Positions 25,641-34,059 of a DNA stretch of 64,000 bases are shown piece after piece. The stretch covers positions 3,109 to 67,108 of the forward strand of contig CAZJKT010000002.1 of assembly GCA_964547015.1 (NCBI GenBank). The letters are read 5' to 3'. The first letter of the stretch is position 1; each line of letters opens with the position of its first letter. Position numbers and translations under genes: made by a program. The notes below the pieces were generated by a model. The model was given only the letters and a program-made list of their open reading frames with translations. It searched no databases and was not told the DNA's origin. Origin of the DNA: JAFGCN01 sp964547015. Its GTDB lineage: Archaea > Aenigmatarchaeota > Aenigmatarchaeia > QMZS01.

Positions 25641-26189
25641 TTAGAAAGACACTTTAGGGACTTTTCTGTCGGCCTCCTCCGCCTTTAGCATTTCCCGCTC
25701 CTTTTTGCCCATTAATTTTGCAAACAGGTTGCCCGGAATCGCCTCAATAGTGTTATTGAAGAGAAGCACCGAATCGTTGAAGTGCTGCCTTGAGTAGGCC
25801 ACTTTGTTCTCTGTTGTGGTAAGCTCATCTTGAAGCTGAAGGAAGTTCTGGCTTGCTTTTAGGTCAGGGTAGTTCTCTGAAACCGCAAAAAGCGACTTTA
25901 GAGCCCCCGTAAGCATGTTATCAGCATCAATGCTTTCTTGAGGGGTTTTTGCGCTCATCAGGGCGGACCTGGCTTTTGTAACATTCTCCAAAACTGTCTT
26001 TTCGTGCTTCATATATCCCTTTACTGCCTCCATGAGGTTAGGGATAAGGTCTGCCCTCCGCTTAAGCTGGACATCAATCTGCGCCCACGAGTTGTCTATC
26101 CGATTCTCAAGCCTGACGATTTTGTTGTAGTAGTAGACCGAAATCACTAAGAACAGCACTGCCGCAACCGCAATCAATATCGTTTCCAT
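25641..26189 (-). CDS. LemA family membrane protein
   Basis: A 182-residue protein with an N-terminal helix (METILIAVAAVLFLVISVYY), then IDNSWAQIDVQLKRRADLIPNLME split across residues 32-55, the hallmark of LemA, and a helical bundle with SENYPDLKASQNFLQLQDEL. It is co-directional with htpX, 40 bp away, a pairing common in bacteria and archaea. Confidence 0.93.
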   Translation of the reverse strand: METILIAVAAVLFLVISVYYYNKIVRLENRIDNSWAQIDVQLKRRADLIPNLMEAVKGYMKHEKTVLENVTKARSALMSAKTPQESIDADNMLTGALKSLFAVSENYPDLKASQNFLQLQDELTTTENKVAYSRQHFNDSVLLFNNTIEAIPGNLFAKLMGKKEREMLKAEEADRKVPKVSF

Positions 26190-26245
26190 AACATACTCCT
26201 TTAAATAATCTTATCTGTCGCAGGCTTACTGCCCTAGCCAATCGC

Positions 26246-26893
26246 CTAAAAATCAAGCCCTACAAGAGCCTTTTTTTCCGTGTGGAAGTAATGCTTAACT
26301 TCAGAAATCTCCGAAACTAAATCCGCAAGCTTGATTATGCTTTCAGGGGCATATCTTCCTGTAAGAATTATATGCGTGTTTTTCCGCCTTTCAATAAGGG
26401 ATATTACTTCCCTCTCGCTGACCAGCTTAAACTTTATTGCATACAGCAATTCGTCAAGAACCAAAAGCTTGTGCTTTTGCCCCCTAATAATCTTATTTGC
26501 GCACTCCATTCCCTTTTTTGCCTTTTTTTTGTGGGCCTCAAAAGAGCAGGATTTTAGGGTTGAAGCCACTTTATCTGCGGCAACCTTCTTTGCCGCCTTT
26601 TTCTCCTTTTCCCTTTTTATAAGGCTTCCCGAACTCACATATTCTATATTTCCGCCGTTAATCCACCCCGTAAGTATGGCCTGAGTTGTGGCAAGAAAAT
26701 AAGGCGGGCCGTAGAGATAGACGCTTATTAGGGGGTTATTTTCGAGGAATTTGAATTCCCCCGTCCGCCTCCCCTTCATAAAATGCAGAACCGCAACAGG
26801 CTTTCCGTGGCCCGCAAACCTTATGGCATGGCCAAGGGACGCGGTGGTCTTTCCTTCGCCGTCTCCTGTGTAAACAAGAACTTTTCCGGGCAT
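26246..26893 (-). CDS. cobO: ATP:corrinoid adenosyltransferase (CobO/CobA/BtuR type)
   Basis: A 215-residue P-loop enzyme that adenosylates cob(I)alamin or a precursor. It has YTGDGEGKTTASLGHAIRFA with Walker A at residues 9-17, VAVLHFMKG, the acidic LLVLDELLYAI Walker B near 145, and IILTGRYAPESIIKLADLVS near 178. A Lys-rich insertion spans about residues 88-128. No other cobalamin genes are near. The B12-binding radical SAM enzyme at 57-58.5 kb is one possible user of corrinoid. Confidence 0.88.
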   Translation of the reverse strand: MPGKVLVYTGDGEGKTTASLGHAIRFAGHGKPVAVLHFMKGRRTGEFKFLENNPLISVYLYGPPYFLATTQAILTGWINGGNIEYVSSGSLIKREKEKKAAKKVAADKVASTLKSCSFEAHKKKAKKGMECANKIIRGQKHKLLVLDELLYAIKFKLVSEREVISLIERRKNTHIILTGRYAPESIIKLADLVSEISEVKHYFHTEKKALVGLDF

Positions 26894-26952
26894 AATGTAA
26901 TTTGGGAATAAGTATTTGATTGGTTTTTGCTTATATAGGCTGAAGGGATATT

Positions 26953-27171
26953 ATGGAAGATTCAGATAAACAGGATACTTGGGACATGGAATATAGCCGT
27001 GAATTTCCAGACAAAGAGACAATAAGGCAGCATATTAGGGGTCGGACCCGGGGAGACGGAACAGCTATGAGGCACTATCTGGAGCTGGTTGCCACAGAAG
27101 AGGATTTAAAAAAGCCAAGAATGTGGGTTTATGGGAAGTTTGGGACAGAATATATAGAAGAAATCCCTTAA
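26953..27171 (+). CDS. Small hypothetical protein
   Basis: A 72-residue charged soluble protein starting MEDSDKQDTWDMEYSREFPD and ending in YIEEIP. Not recognised. A TATA-like CTTATATA centred about 19 bp before the ATG argues for expression. It is followed closely by another small gene on the same strand. Confidence 0.45.
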   Translation: MEDSDKQDTWDMEYSREFPDKETIRQHIRGRTRGDGTAMRHYLELVATEEDLKKPRMWVYGKFGTEYIEEIP

Positions 27172-27195
27172 AAAATATAACTAATTACTTAACTT

Positions 27196-27423
27196 ATGGT
27201 AGCACCATATTCCAGTAAGCCCGAATGCAAAGAACTCACAGAAATAGACCTTTGGAATATAGACCCTCCATCCAGGCACATCTACAGAAAAGAATCGGTA
27301 ATTGAACAGATAGAAAAATATGGATGTGGGGACGATGGCGTACCTCTTGCTATGGGAAGAATCATTACTAGGGATGGCTTCCAAATCTATCGGGAAGCTG
27401 TTTTAAGCCGCAGTCTGCCCTAA
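27196..27423 (+). CDS. Small hypothetical protein
   Basis: A 75-residue soluble protein starting MVAPYSSKPECKELTEIDLW with Cys near 11 and 44 and a GRIITRDGFQIYREA motif. Not recognised. It starts 24 bp after the preceding small gene and ends a few bases before the convergent arginase-fold gene. Confidence 0.45.
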   Translation: MVAPYSSKPECKELTEIDLWNIDPPSRHIYRKESVIEQIEKYGCGDDGVPLAMGRIITRDGFQIYREAVLSRSLP

Positions 27424-27438
27424 TTGATATTCCCTTAG

Positions 27439-28284
27439 TTACCCTCTGCCTTTTGCGGCAGCCATTATCAGGTTCGTTATAAATTCAAGACCTCCTCGGC
27501 AATGACCCTTTAATGAGGGATCATACTCAGGCCGATACTCCCAGATGCCGAGCTTATCTATATCTAAAGTGCCTGCAATCCCTAAAACCTCCCTCTTTGT
27601 TGCCTTTGCAGGACCATCTGTCTCAGGATATACCTTTTTATCTATCAACCTGTCCGTTCCGCCAAGACAATCTATATCTATATCCAGATGATTTGTGGAC
27701 TGAGGCAATATAGTGCTATCGGCAGATCTTCCAAAAAGATGCTTATTCTCACATACAAAAAGATTATATACTTCTATATTTTTCAAATTATTCTCAACCC
27801 AATTAAGATAAGTTGCATAATTTGGAATTGTCCTTAATCCCTGGTCTGAATAATCTGCATGATAATCCATCCTGCAAACAACATCCCCGCCACCATATAA
27901 AAAAATCGCCCCTAAGTGGCTTGGGCCAATCAATACCAATAAGCCATATTCTTTTGACAGTACCTGTATTTTCTCCCTATTGCTCTCAAAAGAGCCGTCC
28001 GCTACATCCAGAAAACGAATATTCTCTCTTTTTAAATAATTTCCCCAATAGGACAGAAATTTAGGGTTTTTAATTGTAGCCAGAGGATAAGGCTCGCCCA
28101 ATTCAAGTTCACCCAAATCTTCAGCGTAGACCTCACGCTGTCTCAAATGCGGGATTATCTCTTTTCTTAAGGCGTCGGTAATGCCTGGCAAATATACTGT
28201 ACGAGACATAGTGCCCCATTCAGGATGGTCAGTTATCCTTAAATCCTCAGCGGGAACACCTAAAATCCCAATAGACTTGACCAT
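27439..28284 (-). CDS. Arginase/ureohydrolase-fold protein
   Basis: A 281-residue protein with the layout of the arginase-agmatinase superfamily: VCRMDYHADYSD near residue 136 matches the first metal motif DxHxD, NHLDIDIDCLGG near 198 matches the second DxDxxD motif, and GIWEYRPEYDP near 246 corresponds to the late Glu-containing motif. Spacing fits a dinuclear Mn hydrolase, but the sequence is far from known enzymes and the substrate is open. It lies beside the AMMECR1 gene on the same strand. Confidence 0.6.
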   Translation of the reverse strand: MVKSIGILGVPAEDLRITDHPEWGTMSRTVYLPGITDALRKEIIPHLRQREVYAEDLGELELGEPYPLATIKNPKFLSYWGNYLKRENIRFLDVADGSFESNREKIQVLSKEYGLLVLIGPSHLGAIFLYGGGDVVCRMDYHADYSDQGLRTIPNYATYLNWVENNLKNIEVYNLFVCENKHLFGRSADSTILPQSTNHLDIDIDCLGGTDRLIDKKVYPETDGPAKATKREVLGIAGTLDIDKLGIWEYRPEYDPSLKGHCRGGLEFITNLIMAAAKGRG

Positions 28285-28302
28285 AATTCAATTAACCTAA
28301 AA

Positions 28303-28926
28303 TTACTTCACCCTCAACCCGTTTTTAATATCCCTCTCGTAAATATTCCCTCCGGGGTCGGACTCCGAAAAGACCTGCGCCCCGAATCTGTAAAGCTCAA
28401 CAGGCTTTACAACCCATGTGTCGCAGTCAAGCCCTGCTTTTCTGCAAAGCTCGCAAATATATTCCTTTTTGCTCCATTTCTGCTCAACGGGCACCTGAGG
28501 GAGAAAAACCGCGCAGTTGTTGCGCCGCCGGATAAAAAGCCCGTCGCGGCCGACCTCAATAAGGCTTAGGTAATCTCTTGGCTCAAACACTGAAAGTTTT
28601 TCCATTTGCCCCAAAACAGTAACTTCAAGAGTTACCTGCTCAAGCTCAAGATTATGCAGGGGGAAAAACCTCGGGTCCTGCGTTGCAGAACAGCTCGCCT
28701 CAATCAGGGCATTTAGAAGAGGCTTTTCCGGAAAAATCGAGCCGATGCATCCCCTAAGGCTTCCCTTAGGATAGGTTAATATTGTGCAAAAAACCCCCCT
28801 CTTTTCTGTAAGCCCTCTCGGAACGTCTTTAGGGGGCCTTAACGGAACAAGATTGTCCAAATAATATTTAATAGAATCTCTTGCCAGGCGAACCAGATAC
28901 TCGCCGCCCTTAGGTGAAATCTCCAT
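28303..28926 (-). CDS. AMMECR1-domain protein
   Basis: A 207-residue protein of the AMMECR1 family. It has the conserved RGVFCTILTYPKGSLRGCIG run near 44-63, then ATQDPRFFPL and LEQVTLEVTVLG. The domain is widespread in archaea and eukaryotes, often near memo-like or radical SAM genes, and its biochemical role is uncertain. It ends 18 bp before the start of the arginase-fold gene, so the two probably form an operon. Confidence 0.92.
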   Translation of the reverse strand: MEISPKGGEYLVRLARDSIKYYLDNLVPLRPPKDVPRGLTEKRGVFCTILTYPKGSLRGCIGSIFPEKPLLNALIEASCSATQDPRFFPLHNLELEQVTLEVTVLGQMEKLSVFEPRDYLSLIEVGRDGLFIRRRNNCAVFLPQVPVEQKWSKKEYICELCRKAGLDCDTWVVKPVELYRFGAQVFSESDPGGNIYERDIKNGLRVK

Positions 28927-29037
28927 AATTAATCCTATAATCCATTATTATCTGTGCTATAGCTGACGGCTCTGTAAAATTTTCCGCCTTGTTTTTTATC
29001 CGCCAGACATTCCCTAAATATTATAACTAATGTAGTT

Positions 29038-29532
29038 ATGGATAATGGCAAGTCCGTTATTTTCCTTCCCCCTTTAAGGGAAAGGTGGGCCCTTGCTTTA
29101 GACGGGGGCCATGCTAAAGAGGATATCGGCCCTAAAGGCCCTATAAAAATTGAATTCAAAGGCCTGCCTATTGAGATTGGCTATGAGGAAGGGGGAGGGG
29201 GATGCTCTTTTGTCGGATACCATGACCCCCATGTTCATATTGTCCTAAAGGTCGGCGACTTCCATATGGAATGCAAGGAACACTACAGGCCAAAAGAATT
29301 CAGCATATTTAACGGCAGAAGAATTTTTGGCGAGGAAAAGGAGGCGCATTACCGGATTAAAACCCCTGTCGGGACAATCCTCCTTATCCCCAGAGAAAGC
29401 CTCTGGGATAAATACTGGACATACACTAAAGGCCCGAAATGGAAATATGAAAAAAACTGCACCGAATATTTCCTTGTCCTAGGCGCTGAGGAAAGCGAAG
29501 CAAAGCACTTTGCAAAGCTCTACGGTAATTGA
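29038..29532 (+). CDS. Hypothetical protein
   Basis: A 164-residue soluble protein starting MDNGKSVIFLPPLRERWALA. It has a Gly-rich turn (EEGGGGCSFVGYHDPH), the motif HIVLKVGDFHMECKEHYRP, and WDKYWTYTKGPKWKYEKNC. His and Cys clustering would suit a metal or cofactor site but there is no family I can name. A TATA-like CTAAATATTAT lies about 20 bp before the ATG. Confidence 0.45.
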   Translation: MDNGKSVIFLPPLRERWALALDGGHAKEDIGPKGPIKIEFKGLPIEIGYEEGGGGCSFVGYHDPHVHIVLKVGDFHMECKEHYRPKEFSIFNGRRIFGEEKEAHYRIKTPVGTILLIPRESLWDKYWTYTKGPKWKYEKNCTEYFLVLGAEESEAKHFAKLYGN

Positions 29533-29541
29533 ATTTCCTGT

Positions 29542-30279
29542 TTAATTTCCACCCTTCTTCTTGATTTTACCCTTCTGCAAATCGCGCATTATTTTCTTGC
29601 TCATCTCAGACGTGTTCGGGGCTCCGCCTTTTTTTAGGACATTCTCCTTGATTGCAATTTTCTCAATTGCCTCAAACGGGTCGCCAAAATCATCAACCCC
29701 GTAATGCCTCTCAATTAAGCCATTCATTTTTGAAATTATTTGGGCGGCAACAAGCTCAGGATCCTTTAAATTGTCAGGATCCTTTGCCCCGTATATAACA
29801 TAATCCGCATCATCGCCGGACTTTGAAAACACCCCCGGCGTATCTATAATATAAATGCCCTCTGCAATTTTTATCTTCTGGATACTTTTAGTATATCCGC
29901 TTTTAGGGCTGACCCCCGCGCTTTTTTTTCCGGCAAGGGCGTTTATAATGCTTGACTTCCCTGTATTCGGGTATCCCACAACACCGACTGTCGCGGGCTT
30001 CCCTTTAGAAATCTCCTTTATTTTCCTCAAAAGCCGCATATTGCCCCAGTGGAGCTTTGAGCTAACCTGCACTGAATTTTCAAGCCGGATTTTTTTTTGC
30101 TCCTCTTTTTCCAAAAGGTCCACCTTGTTTATAATATAGAGAAATTTTTTTCCCTCCGCCTTTATCTTCTCTTCAATCTCCGGGTTTATGCTCTCCCTGA
30201 CCGCCCTTGCATCAATCACCATCAGGACGATATCTGATTTCTCAATGACCCCATCCACCATATTTTTGAATCCTGCCAT
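29542..30279 (-). CDS. Circularly permuted GTPase (YlqF/YawG-like)
   Basis: A 245-residue GTPase in which the motif order is permuted: the G4 motif IINKVDLL comes first near residue 50, G1 GYPNTGKSS follows near 104, and G3 DTPG near 146. A basic C-terminal tail (GKIKKKGG) suits rRNA binding. Members act in large-subunit assembly. It is convergent with the hypothetical gene and precedes the permease gene on the same strand. Confidence 0.9.
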   Translation of the reverse strand: MAGFKNMVDGVIEKSDIVLMVIDARAVRESINPEIEEKIKAEGKKFLYIINKVDLLEKEEQKKIRLENSVQVSSKLHWGNMRLLRKIKEISKGKPATVGVVGYPNTGKSSIINALAGKKSAGVSPKSGYTKSIQKIKIAEGIYIIDTPGVFSKSGDDADYVIYGAKDPDNLKDPELVAAQIISKMNGLIERHYGVDDFGDPFEAIEKIAIKENVLKKGGAPNTSEMSKKIMRDLQKGKIKKKGGN

Positions 30280-30342
30280 AATATGTTTTTGGCTATTGCT
30301 TAAGACTTAATTATAAAAATCTTGCCCCTTCCGAAAAAAATT

Positions 30343-31542
30343 CTAAATCCCCGCAAAAAACAAAAGGGTCGGGACAATCAAGACTCCCATCATAAGGCTT
30401 CTCCTTGCCCCGGTGGATATGCAAAAAATCCCTATTGAAAGCCCTGTTGCCGCAACCCAAAGCCCAATCCAACCGGTAAAGAAAAATACAAGCAGGGTAA
30501 GCAGCGCAAAAATCAGCTTTGTCAGCTTGCCGTATTTCACCCGATGTATATTTCTTATTACCGCCTTTGACAGCCTCAAAGTTATCAAAGCAGAAATTCC
30601 CCCTGCCGCAAGAATCATGAAAAAAATCAGAAAAAGCGTTTGGACATTATATTCAAATTGCAGGGCCTGGATTGCGACCGAAGTCCCGCTTCTCGGGTTC
30701 CCTATTGTCCAGAGGGCAACAATGGAAAAAAGTGATGATGCGGTCGTTATCCCCCCAATAGACACCATAAAATCCTTTAAATTATCCTCCATCTTTGCAA
30801 GCTGCTGGGCCATAACCGTAACCTGGCTTGAGCCTACCCCGGGAAGAATACCCGCCATAAGGCCCGCCGCAACCGAAATCAAAGACGCCCTCTTAGGTGA
30901 AGACTCGGAAAAGTCCGCATCAATTTCCTGCTCGGGCGCCTCATTTGTTTTTGAGGCGAAAAAAAGGGAGGCAAGCCCGAAAAGCCCGCAAAAGGCCGGA
31001 AAGAGAACTTCGCTCCCTGAAAGGGGCAGGCGAAAAATCAATATGCCAAACGCCGCAGAGGAGAAAAATACAGCAAGTGCAGGCAAAAGCTTTTTTCTGC
31101 TCGACCAGAGAAGGTGGCCGACGGTGAAGAGCAAAAGAAGGGCAATCGCAGGCTTCACAAAATCATAAAATCTTGGAATCGCCAGGACAAAAAGCGGGAA
31201 AAGTATTGCGATAATAATTGTTGAAAAAAGCCCGCCATAAGTCGCAAGAGCTATTGCCTCATAACCCCTTCCCATCAGGAGGAATTTTTGGCCCGGAAGG
31301 ACTGAGAGCGCCGAGTCCTCCTCAGGGGCGGAAAAAAGGATAGATGGGATAAAATTTACAAAAGAATTTGAGATTTCCGACCCCACCAAAAGGGCGATTA
31401 GGCAAAAAACGCTAATCGGAAGAAACGGTGAAGCTGAAATAAGGATGAAGGCAAGGGTGTTTGGGTGAAGCCCGGGAATCATTCCCGCTATAGACCCGAG
31501 AATTATGCCAAAAAAAAGGAACAGGGCTAGTTCAAAAATCAT
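30343..31542 (-). CDS. TctA-like (DUF112) membrane permease
   Basis: A 399-residue polytopic membrane protein with about ten helices. It has the twin glycine-proline loops characteristic of the TctA family: GMIPGLHPNT near residue 20 and GILPGVGSSQ near 225. In bacteria TctA works with TctB and the periplasmic TctC to take up tricarboxylates. No partners are present, so this may be a stand-alone archaeal member with unknown substrate. Confidence 0.85.
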   Translation of the reverse strand: MIFELALFLFFGIILGSIAGMIPGLHPNTLAFILISASPFLPISVFCLIALLVGSEISNSFVNFIPSILFSAPEEDSALSVLPGQKFLLMGRGYEAIALATYGGLFSTIIIAILFPLFVLAIPRFYDFVKPAIALLLLFTVGHLLWSSRKKLLPALAVFFSSAAFGILIFRLPLSGSEVLFPAFCGLFGLASLFFASKTNEAPEQEIDADFSESSPKRASLISVAAGLMAGILPGVGSSQVTVMAQQLAKMEDNLKDFMVSIGGITTASSLFSIVALWTIGNPRSGTSVAIQALQFEYNVQTLFLIFFMILAAGGISALITLRLSKAVIRNIHRVKYGKLTKLIFALLTLLVFFFTGWIGLWVAATGLSIGIFCISTGARRSLMMGVLIVPTLLFFAGI

Positions 31543-31543
31543 C

Positions 31544-31843
31544 CTAAAGATCGTCAGCGGGGCTCTTTATATTCCTCAGCGAAGAAGAGCTTATATGCGT
31601 ATATAGTTGAGTTGTGGCAATGTTTTGATGACCAAGCAGTTTTTGGATAATGCGTATATCCGTCCCGGATTCCAAAAGGTGAGTAGCAAAGGAGCGCCTT
31701 GGTGTGAGGCTTGCTTTTTTGCAGATTCCTGCCTTTTTGTAGAAATTCAAAAAATTCCTTTCAGGAAACAGGCAGGCTTTATTGATTTTCGGGCTAAATC
31801 CTCTTGAGTTGAGCTTGAGCATTTCAAGTTCGTCCATAACCAT
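31544..31843 (-). pseudogene. Truncated tyrosine recombinase (XerC/D-like) remnant
   Basis: The last 99 codons of a tyrosine recombinase. RRSFATHLLESGTDIRIIQK and LLGHQNIATTQLYTHIS carry the box II His/Arg area and the catalytic Tyr, and the end NIKSPADDL matches the archaeal Xer C-terminus. The N-terminal domain and box I Arg are absent. Just before RRSF the usual HxLR motif is one residue short and its His is missing. It ends two bases before the permease gene's stop region. Most likely a dead fragment of an integrating element. Confidence 0.75.
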
Positions 31844-32089
31844 ACTTAAATTTAAATATATTCATTAAGACCTATGTATTAAAGTTTAGGTTATGCGAAA
31901 CTTTGTTAATAACCGTAAAATATTTGGTAGAGTAGAGTGGGGTTTGTTAGAACGGTTGTTATGTCTAATTAAAATTACCCCTAAAAACAGAAAAACTTCT
32001 CTAAATCCAGATGTTATACGCAATTCAAAGGTTGGCTTACAAGTAAAGAAAAACTGTGTATTACCCTACCTTAATTGCAAAAAATACCG

Positions 32090-32097
32090 CTTATATA
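32090..32097 (+). promoter_or_regulatory. TATA box of subtilase gene
   Basis: CTTATATA centred 24 bp before the ATG at 32118. It supports this ATG rather than the in-frame start at 31893, which would place 75 unlikely residues in front of the signal peptide. Confidence 0.6.
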
Positions 32098-32117
32098 CCA
32101 TATACAGGGATAATATA

Positions 32118-33746
32118 ATGAAAGGAACAAAAGCCAAATGGATAGCGGTAGCATTGACTAGCCTAATGCTGGCTCTTGGAGCGGTAATTGCAGGAGGGGT
32201 GGAAAAGGGCCCCGCCGTTCTTGAGCCTGTGTCAATAAAGCTGAATTTGCCTAATGTTGCAATTGAAAACTCGCCTGTTTTAGAAGAAAGATGGATTATT
32301 GCAGGCGGCTATTCTACAGACAGGGGGCGGCTGAAATCGGTTGGCTGCGAAGTGGCGCATGAGCTTAGCGATTCTTTAGCTGTAAAATGCCCAAAGGGAG
32401 TTTCGGTAACCGGAGCAATTGAAGACCGAATTGTTTACGCAATGGACATGGGGGCAAATATACAGACCGGATCAGACAGGGTCTGGAACGATTTAGGGTA
32501 TGACGGAAGCGGAATAGTTGTGGCAGTTTTAGACACAGGAGTTGACTATAATCACCCCGAACTCAAAAACGATATTATTGGCGGAAAGAGCTTCATAATA
32601 AGGGTAAAGGATTACCGGGATGACAACGGCCACGGAACACACTGCGCAGGGATCATAACCTCGAACGGAGCAGTACAGGACTACTCCAGAGGAGCGGCTC
32701 CGGGAACAAAGATATGGGCCGGAAAAGTCCTTGACAGAAATGGCAGAGGATACACCTCAGACATAGCGGCGGCAATTGAATATGTTGTCAAAAACGAGAT
32801 AGCAGAAATCATAAGCCTAAGCCTTGGCGGAGGAGGATACACAACGGAAAACTGCGACGGCGATTATCTTGCAGAAAAGGTGAACTGGGCAGTAAGCCGG
32901 GGTGTAACTGTTGTTGCGGCTGCGGGAAACACTGACGGAGTAATATCGAGCCCCGGATGCGCTTCAGGAGCAATAGCTGTCGGAGCGGTTGACAAGAATG
33001 ATGTTAGGGCAGGGTGGTCGGGAACAGGTCCGGCATTGGACATAATGGCCCCGGGAGTCGGCATATACTCAACAATCCCAAACTCCGGTTATGCCTATTA
33101 CTCAGGAACCTCGATGGCAACGCCTCATGTGGCGGCAGTAGTAGCGATGATGATGCAAGCAAATGCCGAGACAACAGATAGCGAGATAAAAGATGCGCTC
33201 TACAGCACCGCAGTCGACTTGGGAGCCTTTGGGTATGACAATTACTATGGACAGGGAAGAGTTGATGCATATGGAGCGGTGAAGAAGCTTATAACCTCCG
33301 CAACCTGCGAATCTGATTATAACTGCGATGATGGACTTTATTGCAATGGCGCTGAAACCTGCCAAAGCGGGATTTGCGTAGCGGGAGCGCCAGTAGACTG
33401 CAGCGTAACTCAAGGAGCTGATGAATGCAACATCGGAGTATGCGATGAAAATGCAAAAGCCTGCGCTACCGAGCCAAAGCCGGACCAAACAGCCTGCGGC
33501 GATAACGGGATATGCTGCAGCGGAATATGCTCCGAGCCGTTTTGCCGGACAGACTCTGACTGCAATGACGGAGATGACTCAACAAAAGACACCTGCATTA
33601 ACGGCGGAACTTGCAATGCCTACTGCCAAAATGATTCTGTCTCCGAGGAGCCTTCAGAATGCGCGCCTAACGGAAGGTTCTGCAACTGCGACGGCAAGTG
33701 CAATGCAAGAGAAACAAAAGATACCTGCCCTTGGGACTGCATATAA
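32118..33746 (+). CDS. Secreted subtilisin-like serine protease (S8) with Cys-rich tail
   Basis: A 542-residue exported protease. A signal peptide (KWIAVALTSLMLALGAVIAG) and a short propeptide precede the S8 domain with catalytic Asp139 in DTGVDYNHP, His172 in GHGTHCAG and Ser332 in SGTSMATPH. From about residue 395 the sequence becomes a Cys-rich tail with repeated CxxDxxCDDGxxC-like elements and many Cys-Gly/Asp turns, probably disulfide-bonded and surface-exposed. Such tails occur in DPANN and other archaeal exoproteins. The start follows a TATA box at 32090. Confidence 0.93.
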   Translation: MKGTKAKWIAVALTSLMLALGAVIAGGVEKGPAVLEPVSIKLNLPNVAIENSPVLEERWIIAGGYSTDRGRLKSVGCEVAHELSDSLAVKCPKGVSVTGAIEDRIVYAMDMGANIQTGSDRVWNDLGYDGSGIVVAVLDTGVDYNHPELKNDIIGGKSFIIRVKDYRDDNGHGTHCAGIITSNGAVQDYSRGAAPGTKIWAGKVLDRNGRGYTSDIAAAIEYVVKNEIAEIISLSLGGGGYTTENCDGDYLAEKVNWAVSRGVTVVAAAGNTDGVISSPGCASGAIAVGAVDKNDVRAGWSGTGPALDIMAPGVGIYSTIPNSGYAYYSGTSMATPHVAAVVAMMMQANAETTDSEIKDALYSTAVDLGAFGYDNYYGQGRVDAYGAVKKLITSATCESDYNCDDGLYCNGAETCQSGICVAGAPVDCSVTQGADECNIGVCDENAKACATEPKPDQTACGDNGICCSGICSEPFCRTDSDCNDGDDSTKDTCINGGTCNAYCQNDSVSEEPSECAPNGRFCNCDGKCNARETKDTCPWDCI

Positions 33747-33783
33747 CGACATTTTGCCTTTTTTGTAGTTTTTATTTTAATTT

Positions 33784-34059
33784 ATGAAAATACACCATAC
33801 TATCGACTGGGATACTTATAGAACTCCTGAGCCTAATCTATCCCAAATTGATTTTTCGATCCTTTATCATCCGATTCAGGAAATCCCTAAAAATATGGAG
33901 GGGCTCTGCTATGAAGCCCAAAAATCTGTTGAAAGCCTCTACTTCAGCCTTCCCCAAAACAGAAGCCAAAATACATTTAATGAGTATCCTAAGCGTATAA
34001 AACAAATAATTGATTATGCCCTTAAGAAAGATCGAGGAAGGAAAACTAAAAATATATGA
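33784..34059 (+). CDS. Hypothetical protein overlapping trm1
   Basis: A 91-residue charged protein starting MKIHHTIDWDTYRTPEPNLS with a helical Lys/Arg-rich end. It overlaps the start of trm1 by 44 bp in another frame. It has its own AT-rich upstream region. Not recognised; the overlap makes it uncertain. Confidence 0.35.
   Translation: MKIHHTIDWDTYRTPEPNLSQIDFSILYHPIQEIPKNMEGLCYEAQKSVESLYFSLPQNRSQNTFNEYPKRIKQIIDYALKKDRGRKTKNI

Noticed and set aside
28935..29159. Minus-strand frame over the start of the 164-residue gene
   Set aside because: It is antisense to a gene with a TATA box and coding features, and encodes no recognisable domain.
31893..32117. Longer N-terminus of the subtilase
   Set aside because: It would place 75 non-signal residues before a clear signal peptide, and a TATA box sits just ahead of 32118.
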